Assembly: GCA_905181955.1 (NCBI GenBank)
Contig: CAJJAC010000009.1
Span: 1-64,000, forward strand
Origin: SAR86 cluster bacterium SAR86B
Lineage (GTDB): Bacteria > Pseudomonadota > Gammaproteobacteria > Magnimaribacterales > D2472
Direction of reading: 5' to 3'
Length of the DNA: 64,000 nt
The position numbers were made by a program, and so were the translations under genes. How positions within the stretch are numbered: the first letter of the stretch is position 1; each line of letters begins with the position of its first letter. Shown one piece after another: positions 9,764-19,722 of this stretch. The notes under the pieces were generated by a model, which was given only the letters and a program-made list of their open reading frames with translations, was not told the DNA's origin and did not search any database.

Positions 9764-10996
9764 ATGCTTAATAAAAAATTCGATATTATTGTTCTTGGTG
9801 CAGGTGCTGCAGGATTAATGACAGCATTAACAGCGGCACAAAGAAATAAAACTGTTCTGGTATTAGAGAAATCTAATAAAGCTGGAAAAAAAATATTAAT
9901 GTCTGGCGGTGGGCGTTCTAATTTTACAAATCTTTATGTTGAAGCTGAGAACTTTCTTTCCAATAATCCTCATTTCTGCAAATCAGCTCTAAAAAGATAT
10001 ACCCCCGATGATTTTATTGCCATGGTTCAAAAACATGGTATTGATTATGAAGAAAAAAAACATCATCAATTATTTTGTATTAATTCTTCAAAAGATATTC
10101 TTAATATGCTGATAGAAGAGTGCACTGAGTTAGGAGTAGAAATTCATACAGATGCAGAAACTGAAAAAGTAGTAAAAATTAATAAGGAAGGTGCTGAGCC
10201 CTTATATGAGGTCACTTCAGTATTTAATAGCAAAACATCTACAGAAAAAACTGCTCTTCAATGCAAATCTCTAGTAGTTGCAACTGGAGCTCTTTCAATA
10301 CCAACACTAGGCGGGAGTGGCTTTGGTTATGAATTGGCTAAAGAATTTAAATTACCACTTGTTCCTCGAAGAGCAAGCTTAGTTCCATTTATGTTTTCTG
10401 ATGAAATTAAAGGCTTATGTGAAAGATTAACCGGTTTATCTGCGCCAGTAGATATTATTAGCAATGGCATGAATTTTTCAGAATCAATGTTATTTACCCA
10501 TCGAGGATTAAGTGGACCAGCAATTCTTCAAATTTCAAATTACTGGAATCCCGGAGATGAAATTACTATTAATCTTCTTCCTGAGATTAATGCATCTGAA
10601 ATGTTATTAATTAAAAAAATAGAAGATCCTAGAACTTCTATCAAAAAGCATTTAAATGATTTATTACCAAAAGCTCTTGTCCTTGAATTAGAGGAAATGT
10701 GTTGGCCTGATTATAAAGATCATATGCTTGCTGAGATTAGTAAAGAAAACATACAAAATATTGGCAATTTTCTAAATGCTTGGAGTTTGAAACCTGCAGC
10801 CACAGAGGGTTATAGGACAGCCGAGGTAACACTTGGTGGGGTTGATACTGATGTAATTAATTCAAAAACTATGGAAACAAAAGATCATCCTGGTTTATTT
10901 TTTGTAGGAGAGGTTCTCGACGTAACCGGTCATCTTGGAGGCTACAATTTTCAATGGGCATGGGCATCTGGCTATAGCGCAGGGTTAGTTGTATAA
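9764..10996 (+). CDS. NAD(P)/FAD-dependent oxidoreductase, HI0933/YhiN family
   Basis: ORF; GAGAAGLMTA, GKKILMSGGGRSNFTN, GFFVGEVLDVTGHLGGYNFQWAWASG. Confidence 0.92.
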   Translation: MLNKKFDIIVLGAGAAGLMTALTAAQRNKTVLVLEKSNKAGKKILMSGGGRSNFTNLYVEAENFLSNNPHFCKSALKRYTPDDFIAMVQKHGIDYEEKKHHQLFCINSSKDILNMLIEECTELGVEIHTDAETEKVVKINKEGAEPLYEVTSVFNSKTSTEKTALQCKSLVVATGALSIPTLGGSGFGYELAKEFKLPLVPRRASLVPFMFSDEIKGLCERLTGLSAPVDIISNGMNFSESMLFTHRGLSGPAILQISNYWNPGDEITINLLPEINASEMLLIKKIEDPRTSIKKHLNDLLPKALVLELEEMCWPDYKDHMLAEISKENIQNIGNFLNAWSLKPAATEGYRTAEVTLGGVDTDVINSKTMETKDHPGLFFVGEVLDVTGHLGGYNFQWAWASGYSAGLVV

Positions 10997-11426
10997 AATG
11001 GACTACTCAGATAAATTTATAAAAGAAATACTTACCGAGGTAAGAACTATTGCAGTTGTAGGAGCAAGCTCTAAGCCTGAACGAGATAGTTATAAGGTCA
11101 TAGAATTCTTGTTAGATAATGGCTATGAAGTATTCCCAGTTAATCCTAATGAAGAAGGTAACTCAGTTCTAGGGCTTAATTTTTATTCTAATTTAAAGTC
11201 AATTCAACAATCTATTGATATGGTCGATGTATTCCGTTTACCAGATGCAGTAATGGGAGTAGCTGAAGACGCAATTCAAATTAATGCTAAAGTTTTATGG
11301 CTACAGCTTAAAATAATAAATTATGAAGCCGCTAATCTTGCTGAAGCAGCAGGCCTGAAGGTGATTATGGATAGATGCCCTAAAATAGAATTTAAGAAAT
11401 TAAATTGGACTAGTAAGACTAATTAG
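10989..11426 (+). CDS. CoA-binding protein (YccU family)
   Basis: ORF; VVGASSKPERDSYKVIEFLLDNGYEVFPVNP; MDRCPKIEF. Confidence 0.9.
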   Translation: MYKMDYSDKFIKEILTEVRTIAVVGASSKPERDSYKVIEFLLDNGYEVFPVNPNEEGNSVLGLNFYSNLKSIQQSIDMVDVFRLPDAVMGVAEDAIQINAKVLWLQLKIINYEAANLAEAAGLKVIMDRCPKIEFKKLNWTSKTN

Positions 11427-11441
11427 CTTTAAATAATATAT

Positions 11442-12242
11442 ATGGAAACTGATAATTTTTTACTAAAAGATAAAATTGATAATGGCATTCTTCGCCTTAC
11501 TCTCAATAATTCAAAGCATCAAAATACCTTATCTGATGCAATGATGAAGTCTTTAAAAAAAGAACTATCAGATGTTGCAATCAATGAATCTATTAGAGTA
11601 GTTATTTTGGCTGCAAATGGCCCCATTTTTTGTGCAGGACATGACTTAAAGGAGATAACAGAAGCAAGAAATAATGAAGACCTAGGATATGCTTATTTTG
11701 AAAAGTTATTTAATACCTGCTCTGAGTTAATGCAATTAATAGTTAATAACCCTAAACCAATTATTGCTGAAGTGAATGGAATTGCTACTGCTGCAGGCTG
11801 TCAATTAGTTGCGAGTTGTGATCTTGCTATTGGTTCTGATAAAGCAAAGTTTGCTACTCCTGGGGTAAATATAGGTTTATTCTGCTCAACTCCAATGGTT
11901 GCATTATCAAGAAATATATCAAATAAACATGCAATGGAAATGCTTCTTACGGGGGAGATGATAGATGCAAAAAAAGCTAAAGAGATTGGTTTAATTAATA
12001 ATAATGTGAGCAGCAAAAACTTAATGCAAGAGACATTAAAGTTAGCTAAAAAAGTTGCGAGCAAATCATCCATGACTCTTAAAGTTGGAAAACATGCCTT
12101 CTATGCTCAATCTTCATTAGATCTATCTGAAGCATATAAATATACTTCAAAGGTGATGTTAGACAATATATTAAAAGATGACGCAAAAGAGGGTATAGAT
12201 GCATTTATTAATAAACGTGACCCTGAATGGAAAGATAAATAA
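11442..12242 (+). CDS. enoyl-CoA hydratase/isomerase family protein
   Basis: ORF; FCAGHDLKE, AAGCQLVASCDLAI crotonase signature. Confidence 0.9.
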   Translation: METDNFLLKDKIDNGILRLTLNNSKHQNTLSDAMMKSLKKELSDVAINESIRVVILAANGPIFCAGHDLKEITEARNNEDLGYAYFEKLFNTCSELMQLIVNNPKPIIAEVNGIATAAGCQLVASCDLAIGSDKAKFATPGVNIGLFCSTPMVALSRNISNKHAMEMLLTGEMIDAKKAKEIGLINNNVSSKNLMQETLKLAKKVASKSSMTLKVGKHAFYAQSSLDLSEAYKYTSKVMLDNILKDDAKEGIDAFINKRDPEWKDK

Positions 12243-12412
12243 AGAATGAAAAAAATCAATGAAGGATAGTTTAAATTATCTTATAGAAAATCTTACTGAT
12301 TAGCTGTTTTAGTTCTAGCTCATATAGGCACCGGCTTCGACTTCCATATTTTTTATAATATCTAAAAATGATTAAATCTATTAAAATATTATTTTAATAA
12401 AATATATTAAAT

Positions 12413-13015
12413 ATGAGTGATACAAGAGATAAAAATATAGAATTTAATGTTTCATCTGTTACTGAATTTACCCAAGAGTATTTTCAGGCTATGAGTGATG
12501 CTCAAAAGGAAATAGATTTATCAGACCTGCCTGAGATAATTAAAGTCATTCAAGACACAATAGATTCTGGCTCAACTGTCTACTCAATGGGTAATGGTGG
12601 CTCCAGTGCTATTGCAGATCACCTCGTATGTGATTTTACAAAAGGATGTTTTACCGATAATTCAAAACTTAAATCATTCTCTTTAAATTCTAACACTCCA
12701 TTATTTACAGCTATATCTAACGATCTCTCTTATAAAGAATCTTTCTCAAAGCAGTTGGAATATTATCTAGATGATAGTGATGTTATTCTACTCATTTCTT
12801 CATCAGGACATAGCGATAATATAGTACATGCAATTGATTACGCTAATCAAAGAGGTATTAAGAGTATTACATTAACTGGCTTTGATGGTGGTGATGCTAA
12901 GATTAAATCAAGTTTAAACATTCATGTTTCCATTGATAATTATGGAATTATTGAAGATATTCACCAGTCTTTAGTACATGTAATAGCTCAATTTGTGTAT
13001 TTAAAAAATAAATAA
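12413..13015 (+). CDS. SIS-domain phosphoheptose isomerase-like protein (GmhA/DiaA family)
   Basis: ORF; GNGGSSAIADHLVCDF, LISSSGHSDNI motifs. Confidence 0.85.
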   Translation: MSDTRDKNIEFNVSSVTEFTQEYFQAMSDAQKEIDLSDLPEIIKVIQDTIDSGSTVYSMGNGGSSAIADHLVCDFTKGCFTDNSKLKSFSLNSNTPLFTAISNDLSYKESFSKQLEYYLDDSDVILLISSSGHSDNIVHAIDYANQRGIKSITLTGFDGGDAKIKSSLNIHVSIDNYGIIEDIHQSLVHVIAQFVYLKNK

Positions 13016-13027
13016 ATTTAATTAAAA

Positions 13028-14053
13028 ATGTCAGTTCAAGAATATGGTCGACTCATGGTAGATATCGAAGGCATATCTCTATCTAATGATGATATTGCTT
13101 TAATTAAAAACCCTCATGTAGGCGGGCTTATTCTTTTTGAAAGAAATTTTCAATCTCGTCAACAATTACATTCCTTATGCGCAGATATTAAAAATATTAA
13201 AGATGAAATATTAATAGCTGTTGATCATGAGGGTGGAAGAGTGCAGCGCTTTAAAGATGATTTCACTCATATACCTTCTATGCAATCTTTAGGAGATTTT
13301 GTAAAAAAACATCCTATTGATGGGATTAATCTAGCAAAAGATATTGGCTGGTTACTTGCTTCAGAATTAATTTCTTCTGGAATAGATATTAGCTTTACAC
13401 CTGTTTTAGATATAGACAGAGATAGAAGTACTATTATTGGTAATAGGTCCTTTGGAGATGATCCTCAGCTTGTAATAGATGTAGCAGAGGCTTTAATTAA
13501 GGGTATGAAGGATGCAGGCATGGCTGCAACAGGAAAACATTTTCCAGGGCATGGTGGTGTAGCAGAGGATAGTCACATAGAAGCTCCTATAGACAATAGA
13601 GCATTAGAAGAATTATTTGAATATGATTTAAAGCCATATATTGTTTTACAAGATTTGCTCGGTGGAATCATGTCAGCACATTTAACTTTCCCAAATATTG
13701 ATTCTGATTCTGTGGGCTTCTCATTTTTTTGGCTTACTACTATTCTTCGCCAACAATTAGGGTTTAATGGTGTTATTTTTAGTGATGATTTATCTATGAA
13801 GGGTGCTGATATAGCTGGTAACTATTCTGACAAAGCAAGAATGGCGTTAGAGGCTGGTTGCGATATGATACTAGTCTGTAATAATAGAGCAGGATCAAAA
13901 GAAGTAATAGAGTATTTAACAGAGAATAAAACTTCTAAAACTTCTAAAATAAATACTATGTTAAAAAATAATGAAATAGAATGGAATGAACTTAAGAATC
14001 ATCCAAGAAGATTAAATACAATATCTATGCTTAATAATATGCAGTCAATATAA
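13028..14053 (+). CDS. nagZ: beta-N-acetylhexosaminidase
   Basis: ORF; DHEGGRVQRF, GKHFPGHGGVAEDSH, FSDDLSMKGA typical GH3 NagZ. Confidence 0.93.
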   Translation: MSVQEYGRLMVDIEGISLSNDDIALIKNPHVGGLILFERNFQSRQQLHSLCADIKNIKDEILIAVDHEGGRVQRFKDDFTHIPSMQSLGDFVKKHPIDGINLAKDIGWLLASELISSGIDISFTPVLDIDRDRSTIIGNRSFGDDPQLVIDVAEALIKGMKDAGMAATGKHFPGHGGVAEDSHIEAPIDNRALEELFEYDLKPYIVLQDLLGGIMSAHLTFPNIDSDSVGFSFFWLTTILRQQLGFNGVIFSDDLSMKGADIAGNYSDKARMALEAGCDMILVCNNRAGSKEVIEYLTENKTSKTSKINTMLKNNEIEWNELKNHPRRLNTISMLNNMQSI

Positions 14054-15288
14054 TGGATTACGTCCCTCTAGCAGTTCCATTTTTTCTTTTAGCTATAGCG
14101 CTAGAATTTATATTTGGCTGGGTTAAGAACAAAAATACATATCGTTTAAATGATACTGTTAGTAGTCTTTTCATGGGATCTCTAAGTACCGCCTCTAAAT
14201 TAGTTCTTATCGGTGTCGGCGGTGCAGTTTTTTATTCTATTGAAACCTATTACGCGCTTTGGAGAATGAATGATAGTTTGGCAATTACTTGGATTTTTGC
14301 TTTTGTAGCATACGATCTTTGTTATTACTGTTTTCATAGAATTGGCCATGAACGTCAGATATTCTGGGCTTCTCATGTTGCGCATCATCAAAGTGAAGAA
14401 TACAACTTATCAACCGCATTAAGACAAACCAGCAGTAGCTTTCTATTAAATTGGATATTTTATGTACCTTTATTTCTTATAGGCGTTCCTGCAAAAGTTT
14501 TTGTAACTGTTGCCTCCGTAAATCTTATTTATCAATTTTGGGTTCATAGCCAACATATTCCAAAGCTTGGCTGGTACGAACTCTTTTTTGTTTCACCTTC
14601 AAACCATAGAGTTCATCACGCAACTAATGATCTTTACATAGATAAAAATTATGGAGGGGTCTTTATTATCTGGGATAGGATGTTTGGAACTTTTCAAGAA
14701 GAGCAAGAAGATGAACCATGCGTCTATGGAATAAGAGGGCCTATTAGATCCTTTAATCCGCTTTGGGCAAATACTCATATCTATCTTGGAATTATCAAAG
14801 ATTTTCTGCGTGCAGAAAAATTAAAAGATAAATTTCATGTTTTGATAGCTAGAACTGGTTGGCAACCTAAAGATGTTGCTAAAAAATATCCACGTGAGAA
14901 ATATGATTATGCAACTTATATCAAATTCGACCCAGTGGTTAGCAAGTTAATAAGTCTGTATGGGTTTATTCAGTTAATAGTATTAGCCATAGTCGGACCT
15001 CTTATTATTGAATACGGCTCTTCAAATTATATATTGGGAGTTATATATGTTGGAATGCTTGTTTTTACTATGGTTTCAACCTCAAGATGGCTAGAAGGCA
15101 GACCTGCAATATATATGGAAGCCTCAAGACTTTTAGTTTTTACGGTAATAGGGGTAATGGGATTACAGTATTCAAGCAGCAGCGAAGCAGCAATATTTTT
15201 ATTAATTTATATATTTATAAATATTTTAGCCCTTCCTTTATTAGGTAAAGTATCCAATAGTCACAATAACGAACTGCAACATGGGTGA
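14053..15288 (+). CDS. sterol desaturase / fatty acid hydroxylase family membrane protein (alkylglycerol monooxygenase-like)
   Basis: ORF; histidine clusters HRIGHE, HVAHHQSEEYN, HRVHH; hydrophobic helices. Confidence 0.88.
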   Translation: MDYVPLAVPFFLLAIALEFIFGWVKNKNTYRLNDTVSSLFMGSLSTASKLVLIGVGGAVFYSIETYYALWRMNDSLAITWIFAFVAYDLCYYCFHRIGHERQIFWASHVAHHQSEEYNLSTALRQTSSSFLLNWIFYVPLFLIGVPAKVFVTVASVNLIYQFWVHSQHIPKLGWYELFFVSPSNHRVHHATNDLYIDKNYGGVFIIWDRMFGTFQEEQEDEPCVYGIRGPIRSFNPLWANTHIYLGIIKDFLRAEKLKDKFHVLIARTGWQPKDVAKKYPREKYDYATYIKFDPVVSKLISLYGFIQLIVLAIVGPLIIEYGSSNYILGVIYVGMLVFTMVSTSRWLEGRPAIYMEASRLLVFTVIGVMGLQYSSSSEAAIFLLIYIFINILALPLLGKVSNSHNNELQHG

Positions 15289-15865
15289 TTCCAAAGATCC
15301 TAATAAAAAAGATGGCAGGCTAGAAAGAAGTAAAAAAAGCCGAGATCTTATTATCCAAGCTATGCGTGACCTTATTGATGAAGGCATCTTAAGCCCAACT
15401 GCGCAACAGGTTGCTGAAACTGCCCAAGTTGGAATTAGAACAGTTTTTCGCCATGCAAATGATATGGAGACACTTTTTAAGCAAATTGGGAAAACTAATG
15501 CCAAGCAACGCAGCGCACTATTTCTAGAAGCTGATAAAACAGGAACACTTGAACTGAGAATTAAAAATTTTCTTAAAACAAGAACAACTGGCTATGCAGA
15601 AATGCAGAATTTTATTCTAGCCAATGCAGCTGCAAAATGGAAATATAAGTTTCTTGATCAAGAATATAAAGCTGTCATAAAGACACTCAAACAAAATCTT
15701 CATGAATGGTTTCCAGAGATGGTTAACTTACCTAAAGAAAAACAAGAAATGATTCATGCTATAACCTCCTTTGAATTTTGGTATAGATTGAGAGCGCATC
15801 AAAATATGTCAAATAAGAGCGCTAATGATTTAATGGCAAATCAATTAAGATCATTATTAAAATAA
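15281..15865 (+). CDS. TetR/AcrR family transcriptional regulator
   Basis: ORF; N-terminal HTH SPTAQQVAETAQVGIRTVFRHANDMETLFKQI. Confidence 0.85.
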   Translation: MGDSKDPNKKDGRLERSKKSRDLIIQAMRDLIDEGILSPTAQQVAETAQVGIRTVFRHANDMETLFKQIGKTNAKQRSALFLEADKTGTLELRIKNFLKTRTTGYAEMQNFILANAAAKWKYKFLDQEYKAVIKTLKQNLHEWFPEMVNLPKEKQEMIHAITSFEFWYRLRAHQNMSNKSANDLMANQLRSLLK

Positions 15866-15893
15866 GTTATTTTTTCACGATATAATTAATTTA

Positions 15894-15918
15894 TATATGG
15901 CATATGTAATGCCATATA
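15894..15918. promoter_or_regulatory. candidate TetR operator: perfect 10-bp inverted repeat TATATGGCAT-ATGTA-ATGCCATATA
   Basis: Read directly in the TetR/fadD-like intergenic gap; perfect arms, 5-nt spacer. Confidence 0.6.
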
Positions 15919-15945
15919 ATTTTGAATACACTTTAAGAGGACAAT

Positions 15946-17742
15946 ATGAAAGAATTTATTAGAATGCTGGGGGAGTTAAAATATATGATTCCTGTTCTTC
16001 GATACAAATGGCCTGATTTAGAGAGTAATACCTCTTTAGCTCACACCTTCCAGAACTCAACGGATAAATTTGGAGAACGCCCTTTTGTATATTTTGAAGA
16101 CGAGACTTGGACATACTCTCAGGCTAATAAAGCAGCCAATAGTTTTGCTAGATACCTCTCTCAAAACGGTGTAAAGCATGGTGACAGAGTTGTTCTGTTT
16201 ATGGAAAATCGACCTTATTACACAATTTCACTTTTAGCTTTAAATAAATTAGGAGCTATAGGCGTTTTAATTAATACAAGTTTGACAGGAGATCCATTAA
16301 TTCATTGTATTAATTCCTCTGATTCTACTAAGTGCATAGTAGGTGCTGAACGAGCTAATCCTCTACAAGAAGTTTTAGATCAAATTAATATTAAAGAAAA
16401 AGATAATTTCTTATGGGTTGAGGATACTGATGAGTATGTCTTACCTGAATGGGCAACAGATTTAAAAAATACTATAGATTTTACAGATGATGACAATTTA
16501 GAGGAAACTAATTTAGTTAAAGCCAAGGATGTTGCTTGTTATATATTCACTTCAGGCACAACAGGAGTGCCAAAAGCTGCAGTCTTACCTAATGCAAAAC
16601 TTATAGCAGCTGCTACAAATATAACTCAGGCTGGATATAGAATTAATCATGAAGACTGCATGTATAACTGCTTACCTTTATATCATTCAACTGGTTTAAT
16701 GTTGGGTTTATGCGGTGCTATTCATGTTGGAGCAGCTTCGTATATTAAAAGAAAATTTTCTGCTTCTTCTTTCTGGAAAGATGCACATAAATACAATACA
16801 ACAGCATTCGTCTATATTGGAGAGCTATGCAGGTATCTTGATAATCAAGATCCTTCTGAAGCAGAACTCAATAATCCAATAACTAGCATGGTGGGTAATG
16901 GACTGAGACCTGATGTCTGGGATTCTTTTAAAGAAAGATTTGATGTAGATAGAATTATTGAGATTTATGGAGCAAGTGAAGGAAATGCTTTATTTATGAA
17001 TCTTTTTAATAAAAATAAGACTATTGGCATGACAAGTGCTGATGTTGCTTTACTGGAATATGATGTGGCAGAAGATAAGATCCTTAAAACTGAAGACGGC
17101 TTTTCTAAAAAAACTTCCGATCATGAGCCTGGACTTTTAGTAATTGAGATTGGACCAAATGCAGTCTTTAACGGCTATACCGATAAAGCAGCGAGTGAAA
17201 AGAAAATTTTACGAAATGTTTTCAAAGAAGGAGATGCTTGGTTTAATACTGGTGATTTAATTAAAACAGTTGATGTTGGATTCGCTTTTGGAAAAGAGCA
17301 TTATCAATTTGTAGACAGAGTAGGTGATACCTTTAGATGGAGATCAGAGAATGTTTCTACCAATGAAGTTGGTGAGATTTTAAATGGTTATGCAGACGTA
17401 AATATGTCAAATGTATATGGTGTTGAAGTTCCTGGTTGTGAAGGTCGTGCTGGCATGGCTGCATTTAGTCTTGAAGATGCTAAGAATTTTAATTGGACTG
17501 CATTCTCCGAACACGTTGAAAATAATCTACCAAAATATGCTCGACCAGTTTTTATCAGAATTATTCAAGAAATGGATACTACTGGAACATTTAAGTTAAA
17601 AAAGAATGAATTACGAGAAGAGTCATTTAATTTACATAAGTTTAATGATGTAGTCTATTGTTTAAAGCCTTCCTCAAGCACCTATGAAGCGCTTGATCAG
17701 GACTGGCTGCAAAAAATTAACTCATGTGAAGCAGGTTATTAA
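15946..17742 (+). CDS. long-chain acyl-CoA synthetase (FadD6 / fatty acid transport protein-like)
   Basis: ORF; YIFTSGTTGVPKAAVLP AMP-binding motif, YGASEGN, FNTGDLI, VDRVGDTFRWRSENVST. Confidence 0.92.
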   Translation: MKEFIRMLGELKYMIPVLRYKWPDLESNTSLAHTFQNSTDKFGERPFVYFEDETWTYSQANKAANSFARYLSQNGVKHGDRVVLFMENRPYYTISLLALNKLGAIGVLINTSLTGDPLIHCINSSDSTKCIVGAERANPLQEVLDQINIKEKDNFLWVEDTDEYVLPEWATDLKNTIDFTDDDNLEETNLVKAKDVACYIFTSGTTGVPKAAVLPNAKLIAAATNITQAGYRINHEDCMYNCLPLYHSTGLMLGLCGAIHVGAASYIKRKFSASSFWKDAHKYNTTAFVYIGELCRYLDNQDPSEAELNNPITSMVGNGLRPDVWDSFKERFDVDRIIEIYGASEGNALFMNLFNKNKTIGMTSADVALLEYDVAEDKILKTEDGFSKKTSDHEPGLLVIEIGPNAVFNGYTDKAASEKKILRNVFKEGDAWFNTGDLIKTVDVGFAFGKEHYQFVDRVGDTFRWRSENVSTNEVGEILNGYADVNMSNVYGVEVPGCEGRAGMAAFSLEDAKNFNWTAFSEHVENNLPKYARPVFIRIIQEMDTTGTFKLKKNELREESFNLHKFNDVVYCLKPSSSTYEALDQDWLQKINSCEAGY

Positions 17743-17768
17743 TAATAAGAATTTAAAAGGAGAATTGA

Positions 17769-18935
17769 ATGAATGGAAGAAAATTTGATGTTGTTATCTA
17801 TGGAGCTACAGGATTTACAGGAAAGCTAGTTGTTGAATATATGCTAAATGAATATGGAAATGACAGTGGCATTTCATGGGCTATGGCAGGTAGAAGTCAT
17901 GAAAAATTAATAGCAGTTCGAGATGATTTAGGAGTTTCAGAAGAAGTTCCTTTATTAATTGTTGATAGTAATGAAAAGTCCAGTATTGCCGATATGGTTA
18001 AACAAACTAAATGCGTTTTAACAACGGTTGGCCCTTATCAGCTATATGGAGATGATGTTATTGGAGAATGTGCATCTCATGGCACTGATTATGTTGATTT
18101 GTGTGGAGAGCCTGGTTGGATGCATGAAATGATAGAAGCTCATAGCGAAGCTGCAAAAGCTTCTGGAGCAAGAATTATTTTTTCATGTGGGTTTGATAGC
18201 ATTCCATTTGATTTAGGTGTTTTGTTTCTTCAAAAAGAAGTGATTAAAAGATTTGGTATCCCTGCTGCAAATGTTAGAGGCAGAGTAAGAGCAATGAATG
18301 GTGAATTTTCTGGAGGAACGGCTGCTTCAATGACAGCTACTATGAGCTCATTAAAAAATAAACCTGAGCTAATTGCAGTTTTAACTAACCCTTTTGCATT
18401 ATCTAATGGCTTTACCGGACCTCAGCAACCAGCTGATAATAAGCCGATCTTTGATGATAAATTAGAAACTTGGGTAGCTCCATTTTTTATGGCGCCTATA
18501 AATACAAAAAATATCCATAGATCTAATGCCTTAATGGATCATTTGTATGGAAAAGATTTTTGCTATAACGAGATGTGGATTCAAGGGCCTGGAGAAGAAG
18601 GTAAGGCCGCAGCAGATTTTATTTCAAGTATAAATCCACTAGGAGATGCGCCTAAACCAGGGGAGGGGCCTTCAAGAGAATCTAGAGAAAATGGAAACTA
18701 CGATGTTTTATTTTGTGCAGATGTTGATAATGAAAGTGTTCATGTGTCAGTTAAAGGTGATATGGATCCAGGCTACGGATCAACGTCTAAAATGATTCTT
18801 GAGAGCGCACTTTGTTTAGTGCAAGATTGTTCAGAGCTAGGGGGTGGCATATATACGCCAGCACCTTCTATGGGAGTGAAATTAATTGATAGACTTCAAG
18901 CCAAGGCGGGACTTACCTTTAAAATAGAAGCTTAA
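17769..18935 (+). CDS. saccharopine dehydrogenase-like / trans-acting enoyl reductase family protein
   Basis: ORF; VVIYGATGFTGKLVVEYM, CGFDSIPFDLG motifs; AAGGAG RBS. Confidence 0.9.
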   Translation: MNGRKFDVVIYGATGFTGKLVVEYMLNEYGNDSGISWAMAGRSHEKLIAVRDDLGVSEEVPLLIVDSNEKSSIADMVKQTKCVLTTVGPYQLYGDDVIGECASHGTDYVDLCGEPGWMHEMIEAHSEAAKASGARIIFSCGFDSIPFDLGVLFLQKEVIKRFGIPAANVRGRVRAMNGEFSGGTAASMTATMSSLKNKPELIAVLTNPFALSNGFTGPQQPADNKPIFDDKLETWVAPFFMAPINTKNIHRSNALMDHLYGKDFCYNEMWIQGPGEEGKAAADFISSINPLGDAPKPGEGPSRESRENGNYDVLFCADVDNESVHVSVKGDMDPGYGSTSKMILESALCLVQDCSELGGGIYTPAPSMGVKLIDRLQAKAGLTFKIEA

Positions 18936-19357
18936 TGATTAAAGAGAATATTAAGAAATGGCATGATCATACGCATGGAAATTTCCCAGGTGGGCTAGAT
19001 GAATTGCTAGCTGATGATGTTATTTTTTACTCACCTGTTGTTTTTACACCCCAAAAAGGTAAAGACCTAACGAAGTTATATCTTATGGCTGCTGGGAATA
19101 CTTTTGGTGGCGATGATACAAAAGAAGCAGATGGATTAAAAGAGTCTAGCTTTCACTATACAAAAGAGGTCCTTACTGGAAACCAGGCAATTCTTGAATT
19201 CGAGACCAAAATTGAAGGTAAATATATAAATGGAGTTGATATTATTACTTTTAATGATGAGGGTAAGATTTCAGAATTTAAAGTAATGATAAGACCATTA
19301 CAAGCTGTAAATATTATTCACATGCAGATGCAAAGGATGCTAGAAGAATTAGCATAA
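18935..19357 (+). CDS. nuclear transport factor 2 / SnoaL-like family protein
   Basis: ORF; FYSPVVFTPQKGK, IDIITFNDEGKISEFKVMIRP typical of NTF2-like folds. Confidence 0.75.
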   Translation: MIKENIKKWHDHTHGNFPGGLDELLADDVIFYSPVVFTPQKGKDLTKLYLMAAGNTFGGDDTKEADGLKESSFHYTKEVLTGNQAILEFETKIEGKYINGVDIITFNDEGKISEFKVMIRPLQAVNIIHMQMQRMLEELA

Positions 19358-19707
19358 TGAGTAAATTTTTAATTTATCATAATCCAAGATGCAGCAAATC
19401 TAGACAAGCATTAAAAATTATTCAAGATAATAATTGTGAATATACTATTAAGTTATATCTAGAAGAGACTTTAACCATTAAAGAGATAGAAGATGTTCTT
19501 CTTAAACTAAAAATGGAGCCTAGAGCATTACTTCGCATAGATGAAGAAGACTATAAATCAAATAATTTAAGAAATTTAGAACTATCAGACCAAGACATCA
19601 TTAATTTCATGATTAAATTTCCAAAATTAATCGAAAGACCAATTATAATCAAAGATCTTGATGCAGTTTTAGGAAGACCTCCTGAAAATGTTAATAATTT
19701 AATTTAA
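19357..19707 (+). CDS. ArsC family protein (glutaredoxin-type arsenate reductase)
   Basis: ORF; YHNPRCSKSRQALKII, LIERPIIIKD..VLGRPPENV. Confidence 0.9.
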   Translation: MSKFLIYHNPRCSKSRQALKIIQDNNCEYTIKLYLEETLTIKEIEDVLLKLKMEPRALLRIDEEDYKSNNLRNLELSDQDIINFMIKFPKLIERPIIIKDLDAVLGRPPENVNNLI

Positions 19708-19722
19708 TTAATATAATAATTT

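Noticed and set aside
12243-12412. 170-bp gap before the SIS-domain gene, checked for a small RNA or rnpB
   Set aside because: No recognisable RNase P, tmRNA or SRP elements; only AT-rich weak repeats (TTAAAATATTATTTTAATAAAATATATT) expected from composition.
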